Positions 53,396 through 62,375 of a stretch of 64,000 bases of DNA are shown here, in pieces. The notes below the pieces were generated by a model. It worked only from the letters and a program-made list of their open reading frames with translations. It was not told the DNA's origin and did not search any database. Within the stretch, counting starts at the first letter, position 1, and each line of letters opens with the position of its first letter. Source of the DNA: Spirosoma taeanense. GTDB lineage: Bacteria; Bacteroidota; Bacteroidia; Cytophagales; Spirosomataceae. Location: the NCBI RefSeq assembly GCF_013127955.1, contig NZ_CP053435.1:1426001-1490000 (forward strand), given 5' to 3'. The translations under genes were made by a program, and so were the position numbers.

Positions 53396-53730
53396 ACCGG
53401 CAACATACGTAGCGATTAGCTGATTTAAAAATAGCAGGCAAATTTATTACTTAATAGTTACCAAAACGCCACTATTGGGAAATATAGCTAAGCTATTAAT
53501 TTCCTGCGTATATATACTTAGCAGTGGGTTTTGGGCTAACTACCAGTTAATTAATAAATAGCTAAAATAGCCATTTGGCTAGTATGTTTACCATACCAAG
53601 GAAAGAATAGTCTAAAGTTTTTACCTGATCACAACCTGAGTTTTCCTGACTTGCTTCGGATCATCCAGCCAGAGTAATTATTCATTTCGCCTTGATGTGT
53701 TGGTACTGCACATCAATTGTTCACAAATTA
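53396..53730. promoter_or_regulatory. Divergent regulatory region of the two-component system and the membrane-protein pair
   Basis: This 335-nt AT-rich region separates divergent starts. On the minus side TAAATTTG (53439-53446) is an exact -7, with TTTG at 53462-53465 and 15-nt spacing, slightly short. A TAGCCA-TT-TGGCTA palindrome (53568-53581) and a GTATG/CATAC hairpin just after it are possible regulator sites. A stretch with repeated TAGCTA (about 53485-53565) surrounds them. Confidence 0.45.
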
Positions 53731-54942
53731 ATGATTGATTTTATTCCCTCGACGTTAGCTGCTGCTCGTTACCCCGCCAAAACCAGGTCAGTACCGATTG
53801 CGATCTACAGCATTGTGTTTGCCGCACTTTGCACCAGCTGGGGTATTCTCTGGGATATCATGTGGCATATCAGCATTGGGCGCGACGGTCTGTTTTCGGC
53901 ACCCCATGTTTTAATGTATATAGGAGCGATCGTTACGGGCGTGGTGTCAGGCTATCAGATTCTATCAATTACGTTCAATAAACACCATCCGGCCAGGGCC
54001 GTTTCCATTCGGTTCTGGGGTGTTTTTTACGGGTCTCTCGGGGCTATGTTCTGCGTCTGGGGCGCGCTGGCTATGTTAACGTCAGCGCCCTTTGACGACT
54101 GGTGGCACAGTGCCTATGGTTTAGACGTGGAAATTATCTCTCCTCCACACGCCCTGCTGGCCGTCGGATTTCTGATGTTGCAGTTTGGTTGTGTGGTGAG
54201 TGTACTGGCGTTGCAAAACCGGGCGACCGATCTTGCTGACAAACGTCCGATGAGCGGATCAGCTTCCTTTCAGATTAAACAGCTGTTTATTCTGTCCGCC
54301 GGTATACTGCTGGTGCAGTATTACACGCTATTTTACGAGAAACTGATCGAGATAAACTCACACCGATCCCAGTATTATATTCTTTCGGGGCTATTGTTTC
54401 CGGGTTTTCTGATGGCGATAGGGCGGTCTGCGCGACTGAATTATGCCATGACTGCCACCACCATTGCCTATCTGCTGGTGATGCTGATTCCGAGCTGGAT
54501 ATTGCAGTATGTACCGGCAACGCCAAAATTAGGTCCTGTTTTAAATCCCATCACGCATTATCAGCCATTTCACTTTCCATTGCTGCTAATTGGGCCGGCT
54601 TATGTGCTCGACCGGTTGTTCCAGCGGTACGGCCAACGTTTCAGTGACTGGCAGCTGGCGGGAATCGCAGCGGTTATCTTCATGACCGTGTTTCTGCTGG
54701 TTCAATGGCCATTCGGGGCCTTTCTGCATGAGTCTCCTTTGGCTCGCAATCATTTTTTTATGTCGTATTCCTGGCGATATAGCCTGCCGCCAGACTGGCC
54801 ATACCGGTATAAGTTTGACCCGGCGCATCAGGAGTCGGCGGGGCGGTTTGCACTGGGATTGGCTCTTGCGCTGCTGGGGGCTTTCGGCTCGGCCCGCGTC
54901 GGTCTCTGGATTGGGAACTGGATGAGGGAAATCAAGCGATGA
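53731..54942 (+). CDS. Polytopic membrane protein with duplicated D/W/H/G/D/PH motif, unknown function
   Basis: The 403-residue protein has about 9-10 hydrophobic segments and no recognised domain name. Two equivalent segments stand out: WDIMWHISIGRDGLFSAPH (residues 41-59) and FDDWWHSAYGLDVEIISPPH (121-140). In both, Asp, Trp-His, Gly, Asp and a terminal Pro-His recur with nearly equal spacing, which suggests an internal duplication and a metal- or heme-binding site near the membrane. The ATG at 53731 (MIDFIPSTL) is used; the frame opens at 53692. Its stop overlaps the start of the next gene by 4 nt (ATGA), so the two proteins are translationally coupled. Confidence 0.85.
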   Translation: MIDFIPSTLAAARYPAKTRSVPIAIYSIVFAALCTSWGILWDIMWHISIGRDGLFSAPHVLMYIGAIVTGVVSGYQILSITFNKHHPARAVSIRFWGVFYGSLGAMFCVWGALAMLTSAPFDDWWHSAYGLDVEIISPPHALLAVGFLMLQFGCVVSVLALQNRATDLADKRPMSGSASFQIKQLFILSAGILLVQYYTLFYEKLIEINSHRSQYYILSGLLFPGFLMAIGRSARLNYAMTATTIAYLLVMLIPSWILQYVPATPKLGPVLNPITHYQPFHFPLLLIGPAYVLDRLFQRYGQRFSDWQLAGIAAVIFMTVFLLVQWPFGAFLHESPLARNHFFMSYSWRYSLPPDWPYRYKFDPAHQESAGRFALGLALALLGAFGSARVGLWIGNWMREIKR

Positions 54943-56597
54943 GATACCAAAAGCCTACCGCAATTTGCCGCTATGCGGGCAGTATCCTTTTATTGCTGAT
55001 AAGTATTCTGTCGGCTCAGGCGCACGTTGGGAGCCCCGGCGTGATTGTGCAGAAACAGGCGGGTAATTATCAGGTCCTTGTCAGCATTAATCCACCCGAT
55101 GTGGTGCCGGGCACGGCCCGGGTTACGGTCTATGTTGAGCGGGGTCGGGTCGGAAATGTAGAGGCTCGGGCCGTTTATTTCAACGCCGGTGATGAGGCTT
55201 CTCCCTCGCCCGACAGGCTAATCGCTGCCGCCGGTCAGCCAAACAATTTGTCGGGGGATATCTGGTTGATGGACATTGGCTCGGCCAGTATCGAAATTTT
55301 TCTGAACGGACCTGATGGAAAAGCAAAGCTGATTGTGCCGGTAATGTCGGTAGCAACGGCTCAGCGTACGATGCCTGTCGGCACAGGGGCTCTGCTTGCG
55401 GGGCTGGGGGTACTGCTGGTGGTAATGCTGATTACAATTATTGGGGTTAGCGTAACGCAGGCAAAACTCAATCCGGGTCAGGCCATACCGGCTGCGTACC
55501 GGATTCGACAACGCCTGAGCATGGCTCTGACGGCTTTGGTGCTGCTGGGCATCCTAACGGCCGGCCGGTTCTGGTGGGAGAGCCGTGAAAAGCGGTATCA
55601 ATCTATAAACCTGTATCGGCAACTGGACGTAAACTCAACCGTAAAAACGGTTGGGGTGAAGCCGCAATTACTTATTGAGGTAGATACCGCCAGCCTGGCC
55701 CGTAACAACCGACCGCTCAGCTTTATCGTGCCCGATCACGGCAAACTGATGCATACGTTTCTGGTTCGGTTTCCGCAGTTAGACGCGTTCGCGCATCTGC
55801 ACCCGATTCGGCACGATACGCTACACTATCAGACGGCGCTGCCTCCTCTACCCCCCGGTCAGTACCGACTTTATACCGACGTAGTTTACCAGAACGGTTT
55901 TGCCGAAACGCTCACCGATACGGTAACTTTACGGGGCTCGGAACTCCAATCTTATATTGCCTCTGACCGTGACGACAGCTGGCTGGTTGACCCGAATACT
56001 ACTAAGCAGCCCTTACGGCTCGATGGCAGTATGGCGTCGTGCGGTAAGCCCGGTGCCTATGTGCGCCTGAGCGATGGCTCAACCATGATCTGGACGGATA
56101 AACCCACTGATGTTCTGGAAACGGATCAGCTGTATCAGCTTCAGTTTGCCGTAGCGGACGCGGAAGGTCGCCCTGCTCCGCTGGAACCCTATCTGGGCAT
56201 GAGCGGCCACGCGGCTCTAGTGCGTGAGGATGGGCAGGTTTACATGCATCTGCATCCGGTTGGCACGTATTCAATGGCTGCCGAAACTTCGCTGGTTCGT
56301 CGGATTGCGGATACCGCCCGGACCTATCAGTATCCGAATGCTCAGTTTTTTCGCGACAGCATTGACCGCGCTCTTAAGTCGCTCAACGATTTGACTGGTG
56401 ACGAATACAATCAGCGGCTGGGCGCGACCATGCCCGGTATGGTCCATGAAAAAGATGGCAACCGTCACCTGAACATGGTGGCTTTTCCCTATCAATTTCC
56501 GAGTGCGGGCCGCTACCGGATCTGGGTTCAGGTCAAGCGAAACGGTCGGGTCCTGACGGGTGCTTTTGAGACGCAGGTTCGCGCGGCCTGGCAATAG
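54939..56597 (+). CDS. Exported His-rich protein with a predicted N-terminal histidine (histidine-brace-like)
   Basis: The 552-residue protein has a signal peptide whose predicted cleavage (AQA at 26-28) leaves His29 as the mature N-terminus, followed by VGSPGV. A mature N-terminal histidine is how CopC, PmoB and LPMO proteins bind copper. After a beta-rich N-domain (30-140) come two transmembrane segments (about 148-171 and 194-210), then a periplasmic or outer domain. That domain has DHGKLMH (266-272), FAHLHP (284-289), GMSGHA (420-425) and YMHLHP (435-440). A possible recall is a family of AHVGSP-starting proteins in environmental bacteria with no assigned function. Copper handling is inferred, not shown. 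Confidence 0.8.
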   Translation: MRYQKPTAICRYAGSILLLLISILSAQAHVGSPGVIVQKQAGNYQVLVSINPPDVVPGTARVTVYVERGRVGNVEARAVYFNAGDEASPSPDRLIAAAGQPNNLSGDIWLMDIGSASIEIFLNGPDGKAKLIVPVMSVATAQRTMPVGTGALLAGLGVLLVVMLITIIGVSVTQAKLNPGQAIPAAYRIRQRLSMALTALVLLGILTAGRFWWESREKRYQSINLYRQLDVNSTVKTVGVKPQLLIEVDTASLARNNRPLSFIVPDHGKLMHTFLVRFPQLDAFAHLHPIRHDTLHYQTALPPLPPGQYRLYTDVVYQNGFAETLTDTVTLRGSELQSYIASDRDDSWLVDPNTTKQPLRLDGSMASCGKPGAYVRLSDGSTMIWTDKPTDVLETDQLYQLQFAVADAEGRPAPLEPYLGMSGHAALVREDGQVYMHLHPVGTYSMAAETSLVRRIADTARTYQYPNAQFFRDSIDRALKSLNDLTGDEYNQRLGATMPGMVHEKDGNRHLNMVAFPYQFPSAGRYRIWVQVKRNGRVLTGAFETQVRAAWQ

Positions 56598-56685
56598 CAG
56601 TAATGAGTTCGTAGTTGAATAACACCGGGCGGGTGGCTTCTGCATCCCGCCCCTTTCCGTAGCTTACTGTTTAACCTTTAAATAA

Positions 56686-57909
56686 ATGTTCACCATGCGT
56701 TCACGCACAATGGGTATGGCGGTTACCCTATTGTCCGCCTGTATATTAGGAAGTTGTCGGCCAGGAGCTGAATCCGTCAATACGAAACCTGACGAGCGTC
56801 TTGTGCCGGGAGAATACATTGTCGTCTACAAAGCTGATCCGCTGGCGGGCGCTAAATTCATTAATACCTACGACGGTCGCACGCAGAGTGTTCGGCAGTA
56901 CACGCGTAAACTGCTGACTACACTTAGCATTAAATCGGATCAGATTGATCAGGTGTATGGTACGGCAATCAAAGGGTTTTCGGCCCGGCTAACGAAGGCT
57001 GAAGCAGAGCAACTGCGCCAGAATCCGCAGATTGCTTATATTGAGCAGTCGCGTTATGTTAACCCAGACGAACCCCAACGCCTGGACGAGAGCAACGCTC
57101 GGGCCACGGCCGGCCAAGAAGTACCTTGGGGCATTAAATACGTAGGTGGGTTTGTTGATTATTCCGGTTCCAACGCTGCCTGGATTGTCGACACAGGAAT
57201 TGACCTGGATCATAAAGACCTGAACGTTGACGTGAAACGGGGAAAGAACTTCGTTACGTCGGGCCAAGGTGCCAAAACGCTGGATGATCAGCACGGTCAC
57301 GGCAGCCATATGGCGGGTATTATTGCCGCCCGCAATAACAGCATTGGTGTGGTTGGCGTAGCGGCTGGGGCACCGGTTGTTCCCGTGAAAGTGGGCTGGC
57401 GGTTTCAGGATATTACCACGGCTCTGGTGATTGCCGGTGTTGACTACGTAGCGGCCAATGCGAAATCAGGGGATGTGGTTAACCTCAGCGTTGGCGCTTA
57501 CGTAACGGAATCTATGGATGCGGCTGTGTTGAGCATGGCCCGGCGGGGAGATCTTTTCGTAGCAATCTCCGCGGGCAACGCCTACAACGGCAATTATGAT
57601 GCAAACAACATCTCGCCGGGCCGGATCAACGCTCCGAACGTATATACGCTATCAGCCTACGACGATAAAGGCATGTTTGCTAAAATATCCTGCGCGGGAA
57701 ATCCACCAATTGATTTTTCAACACCGGGTGTCCGGATTAAATCAACGGTTAACAATGGGGGGTATGCCACCTTTACGGAAGGGACATCAATGGCAACGGC
57801 TCATATGGCGGGCATTCTGCTGGCAAACGGCGGGGTTGTATACGCCAAAGGCTACGTAAAGGCCGACCGTGATGGTGTGCCCGATGCCATTGCTTCACGA
57901 ATTCCCTGA
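56686..57909 (+). CDS. S8 family serine peptidase, predicted lipoprotein
   Basis: This 407-residue subtilisin-like protease is attached to a membrane by a lipobox (LLSACILGSC, Cys near residue 24). It carries an I9-type inhibitor propeptide (GEYIVVYK to ARLTKAEAEQLRQNPQIAYIEQ). The catalytic triad is Asp in WIVDTGIDLDH, His in HGHGSHMAGI and Ser in GTSMATAHMAG. The oxyanion Asn lies in AISAGNAY. It starts 88 nt after the His-rich protein gene with no terminator between, so it may be co-transcribed, but no mechanistic link is seen. An in-frame ATG at 56695 is an alternative start. Confidence 0.9.
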   Translation: MFTMRSRTMGMAVTLLSACILGSCRPGAESVNTKPDERLVPGEYIVVYKADPLAGAKFINTYDGRTQSVRQYTRKLLTTLSIKSDQIDQVYGTAIKGFSARLTKAEAEQLRQNPQIAYIEQSRYVNPDEPQRLDESNARATAGQEVPWGIKYVGGFVDYSGSNAAWIVDTGIDLDHKDLNVDVKRGKNFVTSGQGAKTLDDQHGHGSHMAGIIAARNNSIGVVGVAAGAPVVPVKVGWRFQDITTALVIAGVDYVAANAKSGDVVNLSVGAYVTESMDAAVLSMARRGDLFVAISAGNAYNGNYDANNISPGRINAPNVYTLSAYDDKGMFAKISCAGNPPIDFSTPGVRIKSTVNNGGYATFTEGTSMATAHMAGILLANGGVVYAKGYVKADRDGVPDAIASRIP

Positions 57910-57965
57910 CGATGAACTAACTATATGATCTGGCAACTGTCTAGTTAAATGGGACTAAAAACAAA

Positions 57966-57994
57966 AAAGCCGCTCCGAAAATCGGGGCGGCTTT
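57966..57994 (+). terminator. Terminator of the S8 peptidase gene
   Basis: AAAGCCGC pairs with GCGGCTTT, with an inner CCGA/TCGG stem and an AAA loop, 56 nt after the stop. Confidence 0.75.
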
Positions 57995-58230
57995 CCGCTT
58001 CTATCCACACCATTTCAAGACCGACGACCGGGTGGCCGCCGAGTCTTGATGTTCAACCTTCCCTTTGTAAAAGGATTGTTATGCTAAACTAAGCAATATC
58101 TTTAACAGTACCATAACCGCACGGGGTTTGCTACTGTTTGCCACTATCGCAAAAGTGGCAATACTCATTGGAATAACGCAAATCTTCAGGTTAAAATTAT
58201 CTAACGTCGTAAAATTTTCGGGAGAGCCCT
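57995..58230. other. Intergenic region downstream of the RND pump gene
   Basis: No gene is supported. The region holds a TCAAGAC/GTCTTGA inverted repeat with a GC-rich interior (around 58013-58046) and a TTGCCACT/AGTGGCAA hairpin (58138-58161). Either could be the end of the RND transcript on the minus strand, but neither has a T-tract. Confidence 0.4.
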
Positions 58231-61200
58231 CTATAGTTCGCTAAACTTATGCCGGTAAAAAGCATAGAAAATCAGCGGAAAAATAAACAACGTAAGCAGG
58301 GTCGCGGTAATGAGCCCCCCGATAACGACAATAGCTAAGGGTTTAGCTGTTTCGGAACCAATGCCGTGGGAAATCGCTGCCGGAATCAGGCCGATCCCGG
58401 CCATCATGGCCGTCATTACCACTGGCCTTATACGGGATATAACCCCTTCGCGGATAGATTCGTTCAGCGTCAGCTTGTTATGCAGGTTCTTTTTAAAGAC
58501 CGAAATCAGAATCACCCCGTTCTGAATACAAATGCCAAAAAGAGCAATAAAGCCTATCCCGGCCGAAATGCTGAAGTTGACGTGCGCAATGAGCAAGGCT
58601 GCAATGCCCCCGATAATCGCAAACGGAACATTGAACAGGACCAGACCTGCGTCTTTTACGTTGCCGAACAGAATAAACAGGATAAAGAAAATGCCCAGCA
58701 GGCTGACCGGGACGACCTGCTCCAGCCGGAGGGTAGCCCGCTGCTGGTTTTCAAAATCCCCAGCCCACTTAAGGCTGTAGCCCGACGGTAAGTGCACGTG
58801 ACCGGCTACTTTTTGCTGCGCTTCGGCAACGGCGCTGCCCATGTCGCGCCCACGAACCGAGAACTTCACGGCCCCGTAACGCTGGCCGGCTTCGCGAAAA
58901 ATCAGAACCGGTCCCGTCTGGGTGTACACGCTGGCAATTTCTTTGATCGGAATCATCGAGCCGTTCTGAGTAGGCACCATCAACTGGCTAATCTGCTCTT
59001 CGTTGGAGCGGAAGGGTTGGTCATACCGAATACGCAGGTCGAATTTGCGCTCGCCTTCATAGATCTGTGTAGCCGCTTTGCCGCCGATGGCCATCTCAAT
59101 TACGGCTTCGGCATCGGCCTTGTCCACACCATACAGGGCTAATTTGCGTTCGTCGAGTTCTACCCGCATTTCGGGCTGGCCGGTCGTGCGGATAACCCCC
59201 AGGTCTTCAATCCCCTGAACCGTAGCCAGCTGTTTCTGAATCTCGCCCGCCTTGCCTTCCAGGATGCTCTGGTCTGGCCCGTAAATCTTTACGGCAATAG
59301 ATCCTTTGACGCCCGATACGGCCTCTTCAACGTTGTCCATGATGGGCTGCGAAAAGCCAAAATTAACCCCTGGAAAAACGCTTAGTTTCTGCTGCATCCG
59401 GTCAACCAGCTGCTCTTTGGTCAGGCCGCTTTTCCACTGATCCTGCGGATAGATGTCTACCAGGAACTCGATGTTGTAAAATCCCGTAGGATCGGTGCCG
59501 TCGTTCGGTCGGCCGGTCTGGGATATAACGCCCTTGACCTCGGGAAATTCATCGAAAATGTGGCGCATCTGTATCGTCTGCTTTACCGACTCGGGCAGCG
59601 AAATGCTCATTGGCATAGTGGCCCGGACGTAAATCGAGCCTTCATTCAATTCGGGCAGGAACTCCGTACCCAACAACTTAAAGCCCGACACGCCAATCAC
59701 GACCAGGGCGGCCGTAACGAGCAAACTCATTTTCTTGTGCGCGAACGTATAGCCAAAGGCGCGCGTGGCCTGCTTCGTTACCAGGTTAACGAACGGATTA
59801 TGCTTTTCGCGAACATTCTTCTTTAACAGAATGCTGGCCAGGACCGGCACCAGCGTCAATGTAAAGATGAGCGCGCCCAGCAGGGCAAACCCAAGGGTCC
59901 AGGCCAGCGGTGAAAACATTTTGCCTTCCACCTTCTGGAACGAAAAGATGGGGATCAGGCAGGTGATGATGATGAGTTTGGAGAAGAATATGGCCTTTCC
60001 CATTTCGGTGCCGGTCTTACGCAGAATTCCCAGCTTGGCCAGCTTATTAAACCGGCTCATGCCCTGCTCATGAGCCAGCTCATCGAGCGTCACGAAGATA
60101 CCCTCCACCATCACTACGGCGCCATCAACGATGATTCCAAAATCGATTGCCCCCATGGACAGCAGATTGGCCGACATGCCTTTCAGGCGCAGACAGATAA
60201 AAGCAAACAGCAACGCCAGGGGAATAACAATAGATACCGTAACGGTAGTCCGCCAGTCGGCCATGAACAAAAAGACAATGACCGTCACGAACACAATGCC
60301 TTCGATCAGATTGTGCGTTACGGTATGCGTGGCGAAATGAATGAGGGTTTCGCGATTATAGAACGTATTGATCTGTACGTCGCTGGGCAGGATGCTTGTA
60401 TTCAACTCATTGATCTTGTCTTTTACCCGCTCAATGACCTCGCTGGGGTTTTCGCCTTTCCGCATCACCACAATACACTCCACAACGTCGTCGCGTTTGT
60501 CGCGACCCGCCTGTCCAAGGCGGGGCAGAGCCGATTCAGAGACCTGCGCCACGTTGCGCACCATAATTGGCGTGCCGTTCACGTTTTTGATGATGATATT
60601 CTGAATGTCCTGCTGATTACGGAGCAGGCCGATACCGCGCACAACGTAAGCCTCCGAGTTTTTCTCGATTACATCGCCCCCTACGTTGACGTTCGCGTTA
60701 GCGACCGCCCGATACAATTGCAGGGGCGTGATAGAGTAGTCCATCAGTCGGCGCGGGTCAACTGATATTGCGTAGGTTTTCACCTCACCGCCAAAGCTAA
60801 CCACGTCGGCTACGCCCGGCACACTTTTCAACTGGCGCTCGATGACCCAATCCTGCAGGGTTTTCAGTTCGCGGGCGTTGCGCGTCGGCGACTGGAGCGT
60901 ATACCGAAAAATCTCGCCCGTTGGCCCGTAGGGCGGCTGCACATCCGGTTTTACGTTTTCGGGCAGGTCTACGTTCCCCAGCAGATTGTTGACCTGCTGG
61001 CGGGCGAAGGCATCGTCGACCCCGTCTTCAAACAGAACCTTTACGACCGACAGCCCGAAAAGTGAGGTTGAGCGGATATCAGTTCGCTTCTGAACCGAGT
61101 TCAGCCCAATTTCAATGGGAATCGTTACGAACTTTTCAATCTCTTCCGCCGACCGGCCGGGCCACTGCGTAATAAGCGTGATCTGAGTATTTGTAACATC

Positions 61201-61329
61201 CGGAAACGCTTCAATGGGTGTATTCTGGTAACTGATAATCCCGGCGACAACCGCCAGCGCAGTTAGAAAAAAGATAAAAAATGTATTCTTCAGCGAGAAC
61301 GTAAGGATACCCTTAATAAACTTATTCAT
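58231..61329 (-). CDS. Heavy-metal efflux RND transporter, CusA/CzcA family
   Basis: This 1032-residue inner-membrane proton antiporter exports metals through a tripartite pump. It begins MNKFIKGILTFSLKNTFF. The first periplasmic loop includes NTPIEAFPDVTNTQ. The HME-RND signature MGAIDFGIIVDGAVVMVE lies near residue 391, with its conserved Asp residues. The barrel ends in LFIFPLIFYAFYRHKF, without the C-terminal TolC-like fusion some CzcA proteins have. The ATG at 61329 is preferred; another ATG at 61347 exists. The membrane-fusion protein and outer-membrane factor usually beside it are absent, so the pump must borrow partners. Metal specificity is unknown. Confidence 0.93.
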   Translation of the reverse strand: MNKFIKGILTFSLKNTFFIFFLTALAVVAGIISYQNTPIEAFPDVTNTQITLITQWPGRSAEEIEKFVTIPIEIGLNSVQKRTDIRSTSLFGLSVVKVLFEDGVDDAFARQQVNNLLGNVDLPENVKPDVQPPYGPTGEIFRYTLQSPTRNARELKTLQDWVIERQLKSVPGVADVVSFGGEVKTYAISVDPRRLMDYSITPLQLYRAVANANVNVGGDVIEKNSEAYVVRGIGLLRNQQDIQNIIIKNVNGTPIMVRNVAQVSESALPRLGQAGRDKRDDVVECIVVMRKGENPSEVIERVKDKINELNTSILPSDVQINTFYNRETLIHFATHTVTHNLIEGIVFVTVIVFLFMADWRTTVTVSIVIPLALLFAFICLRLKGMSANLLSMGAIDFGIIVDGAVVMVEGIFVTLDELAHEQGMSRFNKLAKLGILRKTGTEMGKAIFFSKLIIITCLIPIFSFQKVEGKMFSPLAWTLGFALLGALIFTLTLVPVLASILLKKNVREKHNPFVNLVTKQATRAFGYTFAHKKMSLLVTAALVVIGVSGFKLLGTEFLPELNEGSIYVRATMPMSISLPESVKQTIQMRHIFDEFPEVKGVISQTGRPNDGTDPTGFYNIEFLVDIYPQDQWKSGLTKEQLVDRMQQKLSVFPGVNFGFSQPIMDNVEEAVSGVKGSIAVKIYGPDQSILEGKAGEIQKQLATVQGIEDLGVIRTTGQPEMRVELDERKLALYGVDKADAEAVIEMAIGGKAATQIYEGERKFDLRIRYDQPFRSNEEQISQLMVPTQNGSMIPIKEIASVYTQTGPVLIFREAGQRYGAVKFSVRGRDMGSAVAEAQQKVAGHVHLPSGYSLKWAGDFENQQRATLRLEQVVPVSLLGIFFILFILFGNVKDAGLVLFNVPFAIIGGIAALLIAHVNFSISAGIGFIALFGICIQNGVILISVFKKNLHNKLTLNESIREGVISRIRPVVMTAMMAGIGLIPAAISHGIGSETAKPLAIVVIGGLITATLLTLFIFPLIFYAFYRHKFSEL

Positions 61330-61502
61330 GAGCAAACGACAAGGCATGTGCTGTTGTCGGCTATAAAAGTGAGGGCGGAGGTTTAAATCAGGTTTAAAGC
61401 GCGGTTAAAAGAAAGTTAAATTGATTAGCCAGCTTTGAAATAAGCCCGTTTGCCGGGAGATTAGCTGACAAACAAAAGGGTTATAAATTGATTTTACAGT
61501 GT

Positions 61503-62354
61503 ATGAAGCATATCAACGAGGTTATCAGCCGACCCAGCCAGATTACTCATTTGACCGGGGCCAGTAATTATACCTGGGTGCATTTCCGGGATGGAGCTAC
61601 GGTGCTGCTGTCAAAACCGTTATCATACTTCGAAGAGTATCTGCCCGATTTCGTCCGGGTTCATAAAGTGGCTATGGTTAATCCGCACTATATCCAGCAG
61701 ATACAGAGTCCACCCCGGGCCAAAACGCCGGGTTCGGTAACCCTGCAGAACGGCGTGGTGCTACCGGTAAGCCGCCGGCGGTGGCCCGACGTAACGGATG
61801 CTTTGGATCGGCTCACCCGGCTGGAAAATTCTGAATTTACGCAACTGGCGAATAATCAGCGGGGGGTAGGCGAATCCTTACGCGGCCGGGTCGAGCAGGA
61901 AACCGGCGTGCCGAGTCAGTTGATCACTCCACCCAGCCGCCAGGTCTATGCTGTAATCAAAGACGACGTAAAGAGCCTGTTGCTGCAGCAGATACTGCAA
62001 GAAAAATGGCCGCAATGCACCGTTCGCTTTTTCGCCAACGGGTCTTCCCTGATTGACCACATCGCCCTGCGTGAACCGCCCGCTCTGGTGCTGTTAGACA
62101 TACGGACCGTGGGCTGGAATGGTCTGAATGCGCTGGAAGAGCTGAAGCGAGACAAGCGGCTGCGGGCGATCCCGACGGTAGTATTTATCAGCAATCAATC
62201 GGGCAACGACGTAGAGGTATGCTACGCAACGGGAGCCAACTCGGTTATTTCGCAGACGGGTAGCCACGAAGAGTTTAAGAACGCCGTTGAACGGATCTGC
62301 CAGTACTGGCTGAACTTTGCCGCTCTGCCCATCGCGCGTTCGCTGCGTGCCTGA
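61503..62354 (+). CDS. LytTR DNA-binding protein with C-terminal degenerate receiver domain
   Basis: The 283-residue protein has a LytTR DNA-binding domain at the N-terminus (residues 1-97: ITHLTGASNYTWVHF, FVRVHKVAMVNPHYI, VVLPVSRRRW). A linker with Gln, Asn and Pro follows, then a CheY-like receiver at 148-270. Order is reversed compared with the usual receiver-LytTR regulators. The receiver keeps the acidic pair Asp154/Asp155 and the phospho-site Asp199 in VLLDIRT, but the conserved Lys is replaced by Gln251 in NSVISQT. A TTG start five codons earlier (61488) is possible. It is divergent from the RND gene. Confidence 0.85.
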   Translation: MKHINEVISRPSQITHLTGASNYTWVHFRDGATVLLSKPLSYFEEYLPDFVRVHKVAMVNPHYIQQIQSPPRAKTPGSVTLQNGVVLPVSRRRWPDVTDALDRLTRLENSEFTQLANNQRGVGESLRGRVEQETGVPSQLITPPSRQVYAVIKDDVKSLLLQQILQEKWPQCTVRFFANGSSLIDHIALREPPALVLLDIRTVGWNGLNALEELKRDKRLRAIPTVVFISNQSGNDVEVCYATGANSVISQTGSHEEFKNAVERICQYWLNFAALPIARSLRA

Positions 62355-62375
62355 AGGGTGCTGCACTGCACCGGC

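Noticed and set aside
56686-57909. S8 protease as part of a toxin or bacteriocin-maturation cluster
   Set aside because: No precursor peptide, transporter or modification enzyme is adjacent; it looks like a stand-alone lipoprotein protease.
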